From Aspidiotus rigidus (taxonomy: Eukaryota; Arthropoda; Insecta; Hemiptera; Diaspididae): a stretch of DNA of 64,000 nucleotides. The notes beneath the pieces are model-generated. The model worked only from the letters and a program-made list of their open reading frames with translations. It did not search any database and was not told the DNA's origin. Made by a program: the position numbers and the translations under genes. This document shows positions 37,440 to 50,700 of the stretch, piece after piece. Positions within the stretch are counted from its first letter, which is position 1. Each line of letters opens with the position of its first letter. The stretch is taken from positions 4,712,001-4,776,000 of the forward strand of contig JAVHKY010000010.1 in the NCBI GenBank assembly GCA_035079385.1, written 5' to 3'.

Positions 37440-38850
37440 GAAAATGTGACAGAGGAATGAAGAGTTATCTGAGGCGTCTGCATAGCTGTAAGGAATCGCG
37501 TGGTAAGGTTAATCCGGGGTAGGAGAAGATGTGCTCAATTGATAAAGAGTTGGTCAAAAGAGACAAAAGTTGAAAGGTGAGATGAGTGTGCTCGAGTCTT
37601 GTATCCGTATGTCTGATTCTTAGGCAAGTAATTATTATTTCTTTTCTGCGGTAGAGGTGATACGATGAGTCCCATGGGATTAGAATGCTTTTTATTTGGG
37701 CGAGTTTGTTTGAGTGAGGTTTGAAGTTCACCCAGTGAGTGTGTCAGTTTTGGGTGATGTGTTTAGTGATATTTGTAGGCAGGAAAGAGGGGTCGACCGA
37801 TGGGCGATCACGATTACTTCTTTAGCTGCTTTATCGATTTTTTCATTCCCTGGGATATCCTTGTGGCCAAAAAACCCAGATGAAAAATATTGGAATGGGA
37901 TTAGCGACGAGGGTATCAAGGAGAACGTAAATTTGATTATGAGTGGTCGAGAGGAAGAGCGACAGGAGGTAGCGTCGAGTGAGCGAGGGAATCAGAGATG
38001 ACCATCAGGAATGGATGAATGGGAGCACGTTGAAGGAAGGGTGGAGATGTGTTCGAAACAATTAAAGATACTGCTGCATTATTGCAATAATGATGAGCAA
38101 AGCCCGAATTTTTCGGCACTAAAACTGGAAAGTTTCGGCACCTAATGTTGCATTTTCGGCATTGAAAAAAAAAAAAAAAAAAAAAAGAACATGAAAAACA
38201 TGCGTTTTCAGTGCTTTTACAAATTGACGATCAGAATTATTCAATTTACGACCAAAATTCCGTATTTTTGACTAAAATCTAGTAATTTTTCAACTTTACT
38301 AAAAATAATCTTTTCAAAAAAAACTGTCCAATTTTCAACAAAATTGCTGAATTTTATGATTTTAGACGATATTTAACAAAATGGTCATTTTCGGTCTCCT
38401 TTTCTGGTATTTATTCCAATTTCGGCAATTTTCGACAAAATGAATTTTTTCCCTAGCCTCCACTACCCCCAATACGTATTTCTATATCAAATTCATGCTT
38501 TTCGGACGCACTAAAATGATTCGGCAAATGCCGAGGAATCCGAGCTCTGATGATGACGGTGAGATACTGTAATAGTATATCCGCACGAGTATGTGAATTT
38601 GGTCTTGTTGTGATTCTTGGGACCATCGGTGAAACACAGGGTAGGATTGTGCAACGATTCTACAATTTCAGAAGTGTGTTCAGAAGCTTAGGAATGTACC
38701 TAGTTGAGACCTCGGGAGTCAAGTGAGATCGCAAATTATCATGATCCGAAAAGGGACAAGATAAATTGAGTTCAAGATAAAATCAAATCTGGTTTGTAGT
38801 GAAGATGGGATGTAATTAGAGGATATTGCAGGGCAGTCGTCAGAAAATTA
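37440..38850 (-). mobile_element. Second Jockey/I-type LINE fragment (RNase H to 3' end)
   Basis: The minus strand reads NPTLCFTDGPKNHNKTKF (RNase H start) near 38.63 kb. After an insertion it reads FLMVISDSLA, then FFGHKDIPGNEKIDKAAKEV near 37.83 kb (the PGH..I.GNE.AD.AAK motif), then RRKEIIITCLRIRHTDTRLE and LSIEHIFSYPG at 37.5-37.6 kb (the RLR.GHT..TH...EHIL.C tail). It is the same family as the 26.8-32.2 kb LINE, 5'-truncated, with many stops and frameshifts. Confidence 0.8.
38097..38548. mobile_element. About 450-bp insertion in the LINE fragment
   Basis: Flanked by TGATGA on both sides (38091-38096; 38549-38554 region). Ends GCAAAGCCCGAATTTTTCGG and the complement of GCCGAGGAATCCGAGCTC are loosely inverted. 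The interior is rich in TTCGGCA words and has an A-run (38163-38186). LINE RNase H homology resumes on each side. Confidence 0.6.
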
Positions 38851-38978
38851 GCGGTTAGTTTTAGGTGGCGGTAGGATCGCCGTATCAGCACAGAGGCGGT
38901 CGGTGGGAGCTCTTGTAGCTGCGATGATTGCTGATTTTCGGATTGTGTCAGTAGTTAACTTTTCTCTTTATTTTTTAG

Positions 38979-39379
38979 AAACGAACTGCTTTACATCAAA
39001 GTACCAGAAGTCAACGAATTATGGAAATCCTCTTGATATGCACTCAGAACAGTATCTGCAATTCATAATACGATTCATCATATTGCATCAGTCTTTCACC
39101 CTTAGGTTTTTATTCGGTGAGTACACAGGGACTGATCTGCCTAAAAACTCATATTCTAAGTAGCATAGGTAATTATATACCTACAAGATATTAATGATTT
39201 GGTACCTAACTTTCTTTCCTTTTTTAGAGTCAAACTGTTGCACATCAAATTCAAACCACCCTTCAATACGCATCAAAGTACCAGACTTGAACAAAATAAT
39301 ATTGACATTCTCCGAATACCCACTCAGGATGAAAAGTAAGCTGCAATCGATAATAATACGGTTCATCAATACCTACTTG
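38979..39379 (+). CDS. Two paralogous candidate exons of an unknown gene
   Basis: Exon A (38979-39116) follows TTATTTTTTAG and ends at GTGAGTAC. Exon B (39228-39379) follows CCTTTTTTAG and ends at GTGAGTGA. Their translations align: ETNCFTSKYQKS..NPLDMHSEQYLQFIIRFI against ESNCCTSNSNHPS..YPLRMKSKLQSIIIRFI, with about 13 extra residues in B. Matching acceptors, donors and protein similarity suggest duplicated exons of one gene. The start, the stop and the family are unknown. A duplicated non-coding segment is the alternative. Confidence 0.35.
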
Positions 39380-40227
39380 GTGAGTGATAGCATAGCTAGA
39401 GCGTATCAAGAATCAAGAATAGTTTTGAACACGAACTAGTGAAAGTACCTGCGTTTAATTTATAATTACTAAGACGTACTTACTAGCCTATATTTAATTT
39501 AGGGATCGATCTGGTCGATTTATAGAGTAATTATGCACATTGAGGTTCGCAATTTCTGATGAATACCTAGGTACTAGGCCTATATAGAACTGGTCAAAAT
39601 CATCTCATTGCGAGATACACATTTTAATAAAGAAAAGGAAAATACTGTCTTCAAAATTAGACGCTTTCATATTTTGAAAGATTCTAAACTATGTTATGCA
39701 GTCTTGTGGGTGGTTCCATCAATTAGTTTCGAATTTCTATCTTTTTTATGTAAGCCTCAAAAATGTTCAAGCCTAACACAAACACCCTTTTCCAGGCTTT
39801 AATTTTCTTTAAATCTCCTTCATCAACTTTTAGAACTAAAATTAAATGATATTAAGAGCGAATTTATTTTATGAATACATACTAGGTATAAATACCATAA
39901 TAGTGTCGGAGCAAGGCGTGCTCTTGAGACTTGAAAAAAAAAATCAGATTTTGAGGAGAAACCATTCGGTAGCTTTCAAATACCCATAAGATAATCCGCT
40001 TGGCTCGGAAAAATTTCGGCTTCTGTAAATTAGAGATTTAGAAGAATATAAGTGCATGAGCTCTTGAGTTGAAAAAAAAAAAAAAAAAAGTTGTTGCAGG
40101 AGGTACATACTATTGCTTCCCATTTTCGCTGCCATCAATTTTATTGAGAATTCATTGACAAATCTAGAATATAGATTAGGTCTGGTAGATGTACAAAAAG
40201 TACAGCTAAAGCTAAAATAAGTTCATG
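39380..40227. other. Non-coding stretch, nothing recognised
   Basis: Contains an A-run at about 40073-40089. No gene supported. Confidence 0.4.
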
Positions 40228-40445
40228 ATTTTTTTTTTTTTTTAATACACCCTTTATTGTAAAAATGATTTTAAAAAATAAATAAATAAACAAAATAAAA
40301 ATAAAGATAAAAATAAAAAGAGAAACATTACAAAACAAGGAAGAGAAAAACAAAATTACAGAAATTTAGAAGGAAAAAAAAAAAAAAACAAAAATACAAA
40401 ATAATGATAGTAAATAAAAAAAATAATAATAATAAAAATAAACAG
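40228..40445. repeat. A-rich low-complexity tract
   Basis: A T-run at 40228-40242 is followed by long AAATAAA/AAAATAAA-type DNA, ending at about 40440. It could be a decayed retroposon tail. Confidence 0.7.
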
Positions 40446-40589
40446 GGTGTTGGAGGATGGCAACTAGGCCTTACCTCGTTTAACAAATTTGCTATGAATT
40501 ATGTAAGTCAAATTGTGATGGATTCCGGAAGATGTTTAAGGAAATGAAAGATATGAGGTTTTAAACAATAACGGATTGCTTGTACACAT

Positions 40590-43450
40590 TTATAAAGTAC
40601 GCATCCGATACACACGTTTAAATAGGAAACAATACAAAAATTGACCAATAATATTCTTAAGAACTCTTTCAATTCTTCCGAAAGTGGTTGAGAATATAAA
40701 TCTCAACCAAGCAAAAATAAGACGGTTAAAAATACGTTCATTATATTTATAACCGTGATGTGAAGTTGAAAAAGATAAACTATCGCAGTTCAAACATCTT
40801 ATTCTGAAAAACTTGTTGAAACAAACAAACAAATTTGTAATTTATGAGGGGAGGAAATAAATAAGCTTCATAGTCTGATGTACATCCCAGAATCATATTA
40901 TTTGATTTGCGTTTTTGGCCGGACAAATTCTTAGAAAATGCCTTTCAGGAGCCAAATCCGATTAATACCAACATCCTGACCTCTGCTTCAAAATCAAGCA
41001 CAGCGGAAGCCTTCTGCCGCTTCGAAGCACCTTCCAATGTGCAGCTCACTTAAAGTGAATTTTTCAATTTTTTATTCTTTACACACATAATTCATGGCAT
41101 TGTTCATTTTTCGTTCGATTTGCCGCCCATAAAATTTGCCGCTGGAAACATGTGTTTCCTGTGCTTCTAGAACAATCTGCCACAGACCGGAAGGATGTAG
41201 CGGATCCTTTACGCCCACATGAAGCAATAGACATTATTGTAGGTCATTAGAATACCGAATAATTTTGTTTAAATATAGGAAATAATACACAAATATACCA
41301 ATAATATTTTTAAGAACTCTTTCAATTCTTTTGAAAGTAGTTAAGAATCTAAATCTCAACCAAGCAAAAATGAACATGGTTAGAAATACGTTCATTATAT
41401 TTATAACCTTGATGTGAAGTCGAATAAGTTAAACAATCAATCCTACTTCACATTCTAGCAGTTCAATCATCTTATTCTGAAAAACTTGGTGAAACAAACC
41501 AAACAATTTGTAATTAAATGAGGGGAAGAAATGAATAAGCTTCATAGAATCATAATTATTTGATTTGCGTTTTTGCCCTGACAATTTCTCAGAAAATTCC
41601 TTACGGAGCCAAATCCAATTAATACCAACATCTTGACCTCTGCTTTAAAATCAAGCATAACGGATGGATGTAGCAAATTGTTTAGGCTAACACAAAAGTA
41701 CTAGACATTATTTTAGGCCATTAGAATAGCGAATAAGTTTCAATATAGGAAATAATACACAAATTGACCAATAATATTCTTAAAAACGCTTTCAATTCTT
41801 CTGAAAGTGATTAAGAATCTAAATGCCAATTAAGCAAAAATGAACACAGTTAGAAATATGTTCATTATTTATAATCGTGATGTAAAGTTGAAAAAGATAA
41901 ACTACCGATTCTATTTTGATATTCTAGCTGTTCGAACGTCGTATTCTGAAAAACTTGGTGAAACAAACAAAACAATTTGTAATTTATGAGGCGAAGAAAT
42001 AAATAAGCTTCATAGTTAGCTGTATTTCTAGGTTTTGTAACATCAAAGGCAACCTCTGGATGGAGACGCCAACAAATACGTACATTACGTACATAGGCCT
42101 ACATAATATGTAGTCTGAGGTATGTACAAGAATCATAATTATTTGATTTGAATTTTCGGCAGGCAAATTCTCAGAAAATGCCTTACAGAGCCAAATCCAA
42201 TTAATACAAACATCACGACTTCTGCTGTAAAATCAAGCATAACGGAAGGATGTAGAGGATCGGTTAGGCGCCAACATGAAGTAATAGATATTATTGTCGG
42301 TCATTAGAATACAAACTATAGGTATGTTTAAGTATAGGAAATAGTACACCAATTGACCAATAATATTTTTAAGAACTCTTTCAATTCTTCTGAAAGCGGT
42401 TAAGATTCTAATTCTCAACCAAGCAAAAATGAACACGGTTAGAAATACGTTCATTATTTATATAACCGTGATGTGAAGTTGAAAAAGATAAAATATCGAT
42501 TCTATTTCACATTCTAGGAGCTAGTTCAAACGTCTTATTCGGAAAAACTTGGTGAAACAAACAAAACAATTTGTAATTTATGAGGGGAAGAAATAAATAT
42601 GCTTCATAGTCTGAGGTACCTACATAAGAGAATCAGAATTATTTGATTTGCGTTTTTGGCCTGACAATTTCTTAGAAAACTCCTTATGGAGCCAAATCTA
42701 ATTGATAACAACATCCTGACCTCTGCTTTAAAATCAAGCATAACGTATGGATATAGCAGATTGTTTAGGCTAACACAAATGCACTAGACATTATTGTATA
42801 GGCCCCTAGAATACAAAGTTATGTTTCAATATAGGAAATAATACCCACATATTGCCAATAATATTTTTAAGAACTCCCTGTTGTGCAAAATGCCGTCACA
42901 GCTGGGAACAGAGGAGATTTGTGACGCCTGTGACGGTAGTTTTTGACGGCAATCACCCATTTAAAAAGCACAGTGATCCCTCTTTGTGACCCAACTATGA
43001 CGCAATTGTCAGCCGTCACATGACGGCATTTTGCAAAACGGGTCTTTCAATTCTTCTAAAAGTGGTCCTGAATCTAAATCTCAACCAAGCAAAAATGAAC
43101 AGGGTATTAGAAATACATTCATTATATTTATAACTGTGATGTGAAGTTGAAAAAGATATTCTATTTCACGCACTGGCAGTTGAAAAACATCTTATTCTGA
43201 AAAACTTGGTGAAACAAACAAAATAATTTGTAATTTATGAGGGGAAGAAATAATTAAGCTTCATAGTCTGAGGTACATCAAAGAATCATAATTATTTAAT
43301 TTGGGTTTTTGGCCTGACAATTTTTCAGAAAATGCCTTACGAAGCCAACAAGGAGGATCAATCCAATTAATACAAACATCACGACCTCTGCTTTAAAATC
43401 AAGCATAACGTAAGGATCTATTGTCGATTCCATTCCTAAATTCTCAGCAG
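40590..43450 (-). repeat. Five tandem copies of a UGT-like 3' exon region
   Basis: Five units, starting near 40620, 41276, 41745, 42331 and 42826, share a downstream block (GACCAATAATATT..AAGAACTCTTTCAATTCTT). Each then has a GAAAAACTTGGTGAAACAAA block, and finally a minus-strand frame of the type VMLDFKAEV..LVLIG (C-terminal membrane anchor) near 40.95, 41.60, 42.20, 42.70 and 43.35 kb. Unit lengths are about 470-655 bp. Only the fifth (43296-43500) keeps an uninterrupted frame; copy 1 has a stop inside the membrane segment. Confidence 0.7.
42877..43042. mobile_element. 166-bp MITE with paralogous empty sites
   Basis: CCTGTTGTGCAAAATGCCGT and the complement of the right end (CCCGTTTTGCAAAATGCCGT) are inverted termini. 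It splits the block AAGAACTCTTTCAATTC of the fifth repeat unit, which is intact in the other four, with TC duplicated (42875-42876 and 43043-43044). Confidence 0.88.
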
Positions 43451-43500
43451 TTTTATTAGTCTCGATAGAATTAAAAGTTACTCGCATCAAAATGTTTACC
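43296..43500 (-). CDS. UGT-like last exon: membrane anchor and tail
   Basis: A splice acceptor (minus CTATTTCAG) at 43501 precedes a frame that ends at the TAA at 43296-43298. It has a short luminal segment (NKTAENLGMESTIDPYVMLD), a hydrophobic helix of about 20 residues (VVMFVLIGLILLVGFV) and a short basic/polar tail. A single C-terminal helix preceded by a Y..LD motif is the layout of insect UDP-glycosyltransferases in the ER membrane. UGT-like N-terminal exons lie upstream on the same strand, which supports the call. Another type-I membrane protein cannot be excluded. The exon is intact, unlike its four tandem relatives. Confidence 0.42.
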
Positions 43501-43502
43501 CT

Positions 43503-43899
43503 GAAATAGATGATGCAGAGGAAGAATGGTTTGAAAGACCTCGTATAATGTTGTTCCCTTACCAGACCAAAAGGAAGTCCATAATTGAAAATATCTTGAC
43601 GTATGAAAACGAAGATAAGTCGTGTTGACCAAAATAGAGCATTCACAACTAATTAGGTACCGTGATACCGAGTATGCCCATTAAAAATTGGTACCTAGAC
43701 AAATTGTATCTCACGTTAAATGAATGAATTACGTACAATTTGACTGGGCACATTGTAATTAGTCTGAAATTACAAAATGCCGGTAACACATATACACCTT
43801 TTAAATTGCTCCAATTAATTGTAGAAACTTTCAAAAAAATAGGTCAGTTTGGGACTACCTAAAAAATACTGATTGCCGTACTAAGGAAGTAAGTAATAC
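43503..43899. other. Upstream flank of the UGT-like last exon
   Basis: The minus-strand frame continues past the acceptor to 43646 but looks intronic. No UGT signature exon was found. Confidence 0.35.
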
Positions 43900-44460
43900 A
43901 AGTAGTGTAATTTCACCACATTCGCTTACGGTAAACTACCTCTTTTCAATGGGGAGAAAATATTTTCTCATATTTTTGTAATGGAATCATAAATTGTTCC
44001 TGAATTTCTAATTATTCTGAAAAATATTCCAGGTCCCCCGTGGATTTATACCACCGTCCGAGGTTGAGTATGATTCTGAAAAATTCAGTCCTATGGTAGA
44101 AGATAATTCTAAAATAAAACTGGGCTATCGTCGTCTCTTCTTAATTTTGTAAATCCTTACTTATAAATCGCTTCAGCTGTTGATCACCGGATAGTATCTT
44201 GCAACTTTGTAGATCGCGTCGTATCGATATCCTTCTTTTGGGGCGAATTCGGAATATTTCACCAATTAAATATTTTCTCAGAACGCGGACCGGTTTTCTT
44301 AGCTTCCAGGTCGCCTCTGCATTAGCTCCTTATAAGTCGTCAATGGGCGCATTGTAACAGAGGGCAAAGGCTTTATTATGTCTTGAACAACACCTGGTCG
44401 AAAATTTAAGTTCCCAGTCTCTTACTTTTATCTTTTTCCTTGCTACGGTATCCCAAGTAA
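43900..44460. repeat. Left copy of a 560-bp duplicated flank
   Basis: Matches 62490-63025 in the same orientation (GAAAATATTTTCTCATATTT then TTGTAATGGAA; ATTCAGTCCTAT.GTAGAAG; GGGCTATCGT.GTCTCTTC; GGGCAAAGGCTTTATTATGT). It contains a UGT-type exon remnant (minus: KYSEFAPKEGYRYDAIYK) ending at a GTAAGG donor at about 44155. Confidence 0.8.
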
Positions 44461-44740
44461 GTACCTACTCATCAAAATTTTCGTCTTTTTTGTAGACTCC
44501 GGAGATAACAATACTAAATGCACCTACATTTTCCCGTCCGTATATGTGGCTTTTCAGTGGAATAGGTGATATACCGAGAGTGTTGATCGCATCTGCTATT
44601 TTTTCTCGCATATAAGACAATTTGAAGATAGCGAAAGCATGAGCACCAAGTAGGACAATTAAAGGCATACTTATGCCACATAATAAATGTAACAGCCAGC
44701 ACAATAGCGCTATTACAGAAAGATTAATGATTGAGAATGA
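44150..44740 (-). pseudogene. UGT-like N-terminal exon, variant 1 (decayed)
   Basis: The minus strand starts with a hydrophobic leader (CWLLHLLCGISMPLIVLLGA), then ADAINTLGISPIPLKSHIYG, which is the first beta-strand region of UGTs (ILGI.P.PS.SH), then KKDENFDE and a stop. Beyond it the frame is broken, but AFALCYNAP and KYSEFAPKEGYRYD remain before a GTAAGG donor. It forms the left boundary of the 15-kb array; the leader part is shared with the array modules. Confidence 0.5.
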
Positions 44741-47700
44741 AATACGTATGTAGGTAAATATTTCATATTTCCCAACTATTCGTCATAATAACACCAATTA
44801 CGGGAATGCCCAATCTTTTCGCTATTGGTAGGTAGCATTTCTGCACCGTCATAGGTTCAAAAATCATGACATCAAATTTTTCCTTTTACGAATTCAGTGA
44901 ATTCAGTATTTCCTGAAAGATAAGAGATGTTTAAATTAAGAATTTATCATTAATAATCTGGCCTGTTCATTATTTATTTCAATAACCCTTACCTGCATCC
45001 ATAAAATCGAGTATATCAGCGCAATACCGCAAAGATTCAAATCTCCTCGTAGGGTTGTGGTGGCGTACGAGGCGACATTACTTAAGGATTGAGGTCTTCT
45101 TCGTAATTCCGGTGGTGGGGATATCTCAATAAACGTCTTATTTCTCGCATATAAGACGATTTGGAGATAGCAAATGCATGAGCACTAAGTAGGAGTATTG
45201 AAGGCATACTTATGCCCCATAATAAATGTAACCGCCAGCACAATGCCGCTATTACAGAAAGATTAATGATTGAAAATAAAATGTATAAATATTTCATCTT
45301 TCAAAATAAATAACTAATAAAAATTATATAATGAATTATTTTCAAAAACGGAAAAAAATAAGAAGCCTAATCGCAGTTTAACGAACGAACGAACGTGGAT
45401 CGACGTCAACAAAATTCCAATGAAGTTCAATATCTAATTTGAAGTATTATGGTGGAATTGTTCAAGTGCAACAATTTGGCGACATTACTTGTACCTGTTT
45501 CTAACAATTAAGGTCTTCTTCATAATTCCGATGGTGTGGGTATCTGAATAACCGTCTTCTTTCTCGCAAAAAGAGATCATGACCATAGCTTCTGAGTACG
45601 ATTTTTTCCAAAAAAAATATTTTTCGTTTCCTTAACTTCCTGGCAGAATCTGTATCCTCTATTTCTTAGTGGTCACTGGAAATATTGCAACAAAGGGCAA
45701 GGGCTTTTTTACATTTTTTAAGTATAGGAGTAGGCCTATTAGAGGTATACTTCATGCCCCATAATAAATGTAACCGCCAGCACAATGGCGCTATTACAGA
45801 AAGATTAATGATTGAGAATGAGATACGTATGTAGGTAAATATTTCATATTTCCCAACTATTCGTCATAATAACACCAATTACGGGAATGCCCAATCCTTT
45901 CGCTATTGGTAGGTAGCATTTCTGCACCGTCATAGGTTCAAAAATCATGACATCAAATTTTTCCTTTTACGAATTCAGTGAATTCAGTATTTCCTGAAAG
46001 ATAAGAGATGTTTAAATTAAGAATTTATCATTAATAATCTGGCCTGTTCATTATTTATTTCAATAACCCTTACCTGCATCCATAAAATCGAGTATATCAG
46101 CGCAATACCGCAAAGATTCAAATCTCCTCGTAGGGTTGTGGTGGCGTACGAGGCGACATTACTTAAGGATTGAGGTCTTCTTCGTAATTCCGGTGGTGGG
46201 GATATCTCAATAAACGTCTTATTTCTCGCATATAAGACGATTTGGAGATAGCAAATGCATGAGCACTAAGTAGGAGTATTGAAGGCATACTTATGCCCCA
46301 TAATAAATGTAACCGCCAGCACAATGCCGCTATTACAGAAAGATTAATGATTGAAAATAAAATGTATAAATATTTCATCTTTCAAAATAAATAACTAATA
46401 AAAATTATATAATGAATTATTTTCAAAAACGGAAAAAAATAAGAAGCCTAATCGCAGTTTAACGAACGAACGAACGTGGATCGACGTCAACAAAATTCCA
46501 ATGAAGTTCAATATCTAATTTGAAGTATTATGGTGGAATTGTTCAAGTGCAACAATTTGGCGACATTACTTGTACCTGTTTCTAACAATTAAGGTCTTCT
46601 TCATAATTCCGATGGTGTGGGTATCTGAATAACCGTCTTCTTTCTCGCAAAAAGAGATCATGACCATAGCTTCTGAGTACGATTTTTTCCAAAAAAAATA
46701 TTTTTCGTTTCCTTAACTTCCTGGCAGAATCTGTATCCTCTATTTCTTAGTGGTCACTGGAAATATTGCAACAAAGGGCAAGGGCTTTTTTACATTTTTT
46801 AAGTATAGGAGTAGGCCTATTAGAGGTATACTTCATGCCCCATAATAAATGTAACCGCCAGCACAATGGCGCTATTACAGAAAGATTAATGATTGAGAAT
46901 GAGATACGTATGTAGGTAAATATTTCATATTTCCCAACTATTCGTCATAATAACACCAATTACGGGAATGCCCAATCCTTTCGCTATTGGTAGGTAGCAT
47001 TTCTGCACCGTCATAGGTTCAAAAATCATGACATCAAATTTTTCCTTTTACGAATTCAGTGAATTCAGTATTTCCTGAAAGATAAGAGATGTTTAAATTA
47101 AGAATTTATCATTAATAATCTGGCCTGTTCATTATTTATTTCAATAACCCTTACCTGCATCCATAAAATCGAGTATATCAGCGCAATACCGCAAAGATTC
47201 AAATCTCCTCGTAGGGTTGTGGTGGCGTACGAGGCGACATTACTTAAGGATTGAGGTCTTCTTCGTAATTCCGGTGGTGGGGATATCTCAATAAACGTCT
47301 TATTTCTCGCATATAAGACGATTTGGAGATAGCAAATGCATGAGCACTAAGTAGGAGTATTGAAGGCATACTTATGCCCCATAATAAATGTAACCGCCAG
47401 CACAATGCCGCTATTACAGAAAGATTAATGATTGAAAATAAAATGTATAAATATTTCATCTTTCAAAATAAATAACTAATAAAAATTATATAATGAATTA
47501 TTTTCAAAAACGGAAAAAAATAAGAAGCCTAATCGCAGTTTAACGAACGAACGAACGTGGATCGACGTCAACAAAATTCCAATGAAGTTCAATATCTAAT
47601 TTGAAGTATTATGGTGGAATTGTTCAAGTGCAACAATTTGGCGACATTACTTGTACCTGTTTCTAACAATTAAGGTCTTCTTCATAATTCCGATGGTGTG

Positions 47701-50700
47701 GGTATCTGAATAACCGTCTTCTTTCTCGCAAAAAGAGATCATGACCATAGCTTCTGAGTACGATTTTTTCCAAAAAAAATATTTTTCGTTTCCTTAACTT
47801 CCTGGCAGAATCTGTATCCTCTATTTCTTAGTGGTCACTGGAAATATTGCAACAAAGGGCAAGGGCTTTTTTACATTTTTTAAGTATAGGAGTAGGCCTA
47901 TTAGAGGTATACTTCATGCCCCATAATAAATGTAACCGCCAGCACAATGGCGCTATTACAGAAAGATTAATGATTGAGAATGAGATACGTATGTAGGTAA
48001 ATATTTCATATTTCCCAACTATTCGTCATAATAACACCAATTACGGGAATGCCCAATCTTTTCGCTATTGGTAGGTAGCATTTCTGCACCGTCATAGGTT
48101 CAAAAATCATGACATCAAATTTTTCCTTTTACGAATTCAGTGAATTCAGTATTTCCTGAAAGATAAGAGATGTTTAAATTAAGAATTTATCATTAATAAT
48201 CTGGCCTGTTCATTATTTATTTCAATAACCCTTACCTGCATCCATAAAATCGAGTATATCAGCGCAATACCGCAAAGATTCAAATCTCCTCGTAGGGTTG
48301 TGGTGGCGTACGAGGCGACATTACTTAAGGATTGAGGTCTTCTTCGTAATTCCGGTGGTGGGGATATCTCAATAAACGTCTTATTTCTCGCATATAAGAC
48401 GATTTGGAGATAGCAAATGCATGAGCACTAAGTAGGAGTATTGAAGGCATACTTATGCCCCATAATAAATGTAACCGCCAGCACAATGCCGCTATTACAG
48501 AAAGATTAATGATTGAAAATAAAATGTATAAATATTTCATCTTTCAAAATAAATAACTAATAAAAATTATATAATGAATTATTTTCAAAAACGGAAAAAA
48601 ATAAGAAGCCTAATCGCAGTTTAACGAACGAACGAACGTGGATCGACGTCAACAAAATTCCAATGAAGTTCAATATCTAATTTGAAGTATTATGGTGGAA
48701 TTGTTCAAGTGCAACAATTTGGCGACATTACTTGTACCTGTTTCTAACAATTAAGGTCTTCTTCATAATTCCGATGGTGTGGGTATCTGAATAACCGTCT
48801 TCTTTCTCGCAAAAAGAGATCATGACCATAGCTTCTGAGTACGATTTTTTCCAAAAAAAATATTTTTCGTTTCCTTAACTTCCTGGCAGAATCTGTATCC
48901 TCTATTTCTTAGTGGTCACTGGAAATATTGCAACAAAGGGCAAGGGCTTTTTTACATTTTTTAAGTATAGGAGTAGGCCTATTAGAGGTATACTTCATGC
49001 CCCATAATAAATGTAACCGCCAGCACAATGGCGCTATTACAGAAAGATTAATGATTGAGAATGAGATACGTATGTAGGTAAATATTTCATATTTCCCAAC
49101 TATTCGTCATAATAACACCAATTACGGGAATGCCCAATCTTTTCGCTATTGGTAGGTAGCATTTCTGCACCGTCATAGGTTCAAAAATCATGACATCAAA
49201 TTTTTCCTTTTACGAATTCAGTGAATTCAGTATTTCCTGAAAGATAAGAGATGTTTAAATTAAGAATTTATCATTAATAATCTGGCCTGTTCATTATTTA
49301 TTTCAATAACCCTTACCTGCATCCATAAAATCGAGTATATCAGCGCAATACCGCAAAGATTCAAATCTCCTCGTAGGGTTGTGGTGGCGTACGAGGCGAC
49401 ATTACTTAAGGATTGAGGTCTTCTTCGTAATTCCGGTGGTGGGGATATCTCAATAAACGTCTTATTTCTCGCATATAAGACGATTTGGAGATAGCAAATG
49501 CATGAGCACTAAGTAGGAGTATTGAAGGCATACTTATGCCCCATAATAAATGTAACCGCCAGCACAATGCCGCTATTACAGAAAGATTAATGATTGAAAA
49601 TAAAATGTATAAATATTTCATCTTTCAAAATAAATAACTAATAAAAATTATATAATGAATTATTTTCAAAAACGGAAAAAAATAAGAAGCCTAATCGCAG
49701 TTTAACGAACGAACGAACGTGGATCGACGTCAACAAAATTCCAATGAAGTTCAATATCTAATTTGAAGTATTATGGTGGAATTGTTCAAGTGCAACAATT
49801 TGGCGACATTACTTGTACCTGTTTCTAACAATTAAGGTCTTCTTCATAATTCCGATGGTGTGGGTATCTGAATAACCGTCTTCTTTCTCGCAAAAAGAGA
49901 TCATGACCATAGCTTCTGAGTACGATTTTTTCCAAAAAAAATATTTTTCGTTTCCTTAACTTCCTGGCAGAATCTGTATCCTCTATTTCTTAGTGGTCAC
50001 TGGAAATATTGCAACAAAGGGCAAGGGCTTTTTTACATTTTTTAAGTATAGGAGTAGGCCTATTAGAGGTATACTTCATGCCCCATAATAAATGTAACCG
50101 CCAGCACAATGGCGCTATTACAGAAAGATTAATGATTGAGAATGAGATACGTATGTAGGTAAATATTTCATATTTCCCAACTATTCGTCATAATAACACC
50201 AATTACGGGAATGCCCAATCTTTTCGCTATTGGTAGGTAGCATTTCTGCACCGTCATAGGTTCAAAAATCATGACATCAAATTTTTCCTTTTACGAATTC
50301 AGTGAATTCAGTATTTCCTGAAAGATAAGAGATGTTTAAATTAAGAATTTATCATTAATAATCTGGCCTGTTCATTATTTATTTCAATAACCCTTACCTG
50401 CATCCATAAAATCGAGTATATCAGCGCAATACCGCAAAGATTCAAATCTCCTCGTAGGGTTGTGGTGGCGTACGAGGCGACATTACTTAAGGATTGAGGT
50501 CTTCTTCGTAATTCCGGTGGTGGGGATATCTCAATAAACGTCTTATTTCTCGCATATAAGACGATTTGGAGATAGCAAATGCATGAGCACTAAGTAGGAG
50601 TATTGAAGGCATACTTATGCCCCATAATAAATGTAACCGCCAGCACAATGCCGCTATTACAGAAAGATTAATGATTGAAAATAAAATGTATAAATATTTC

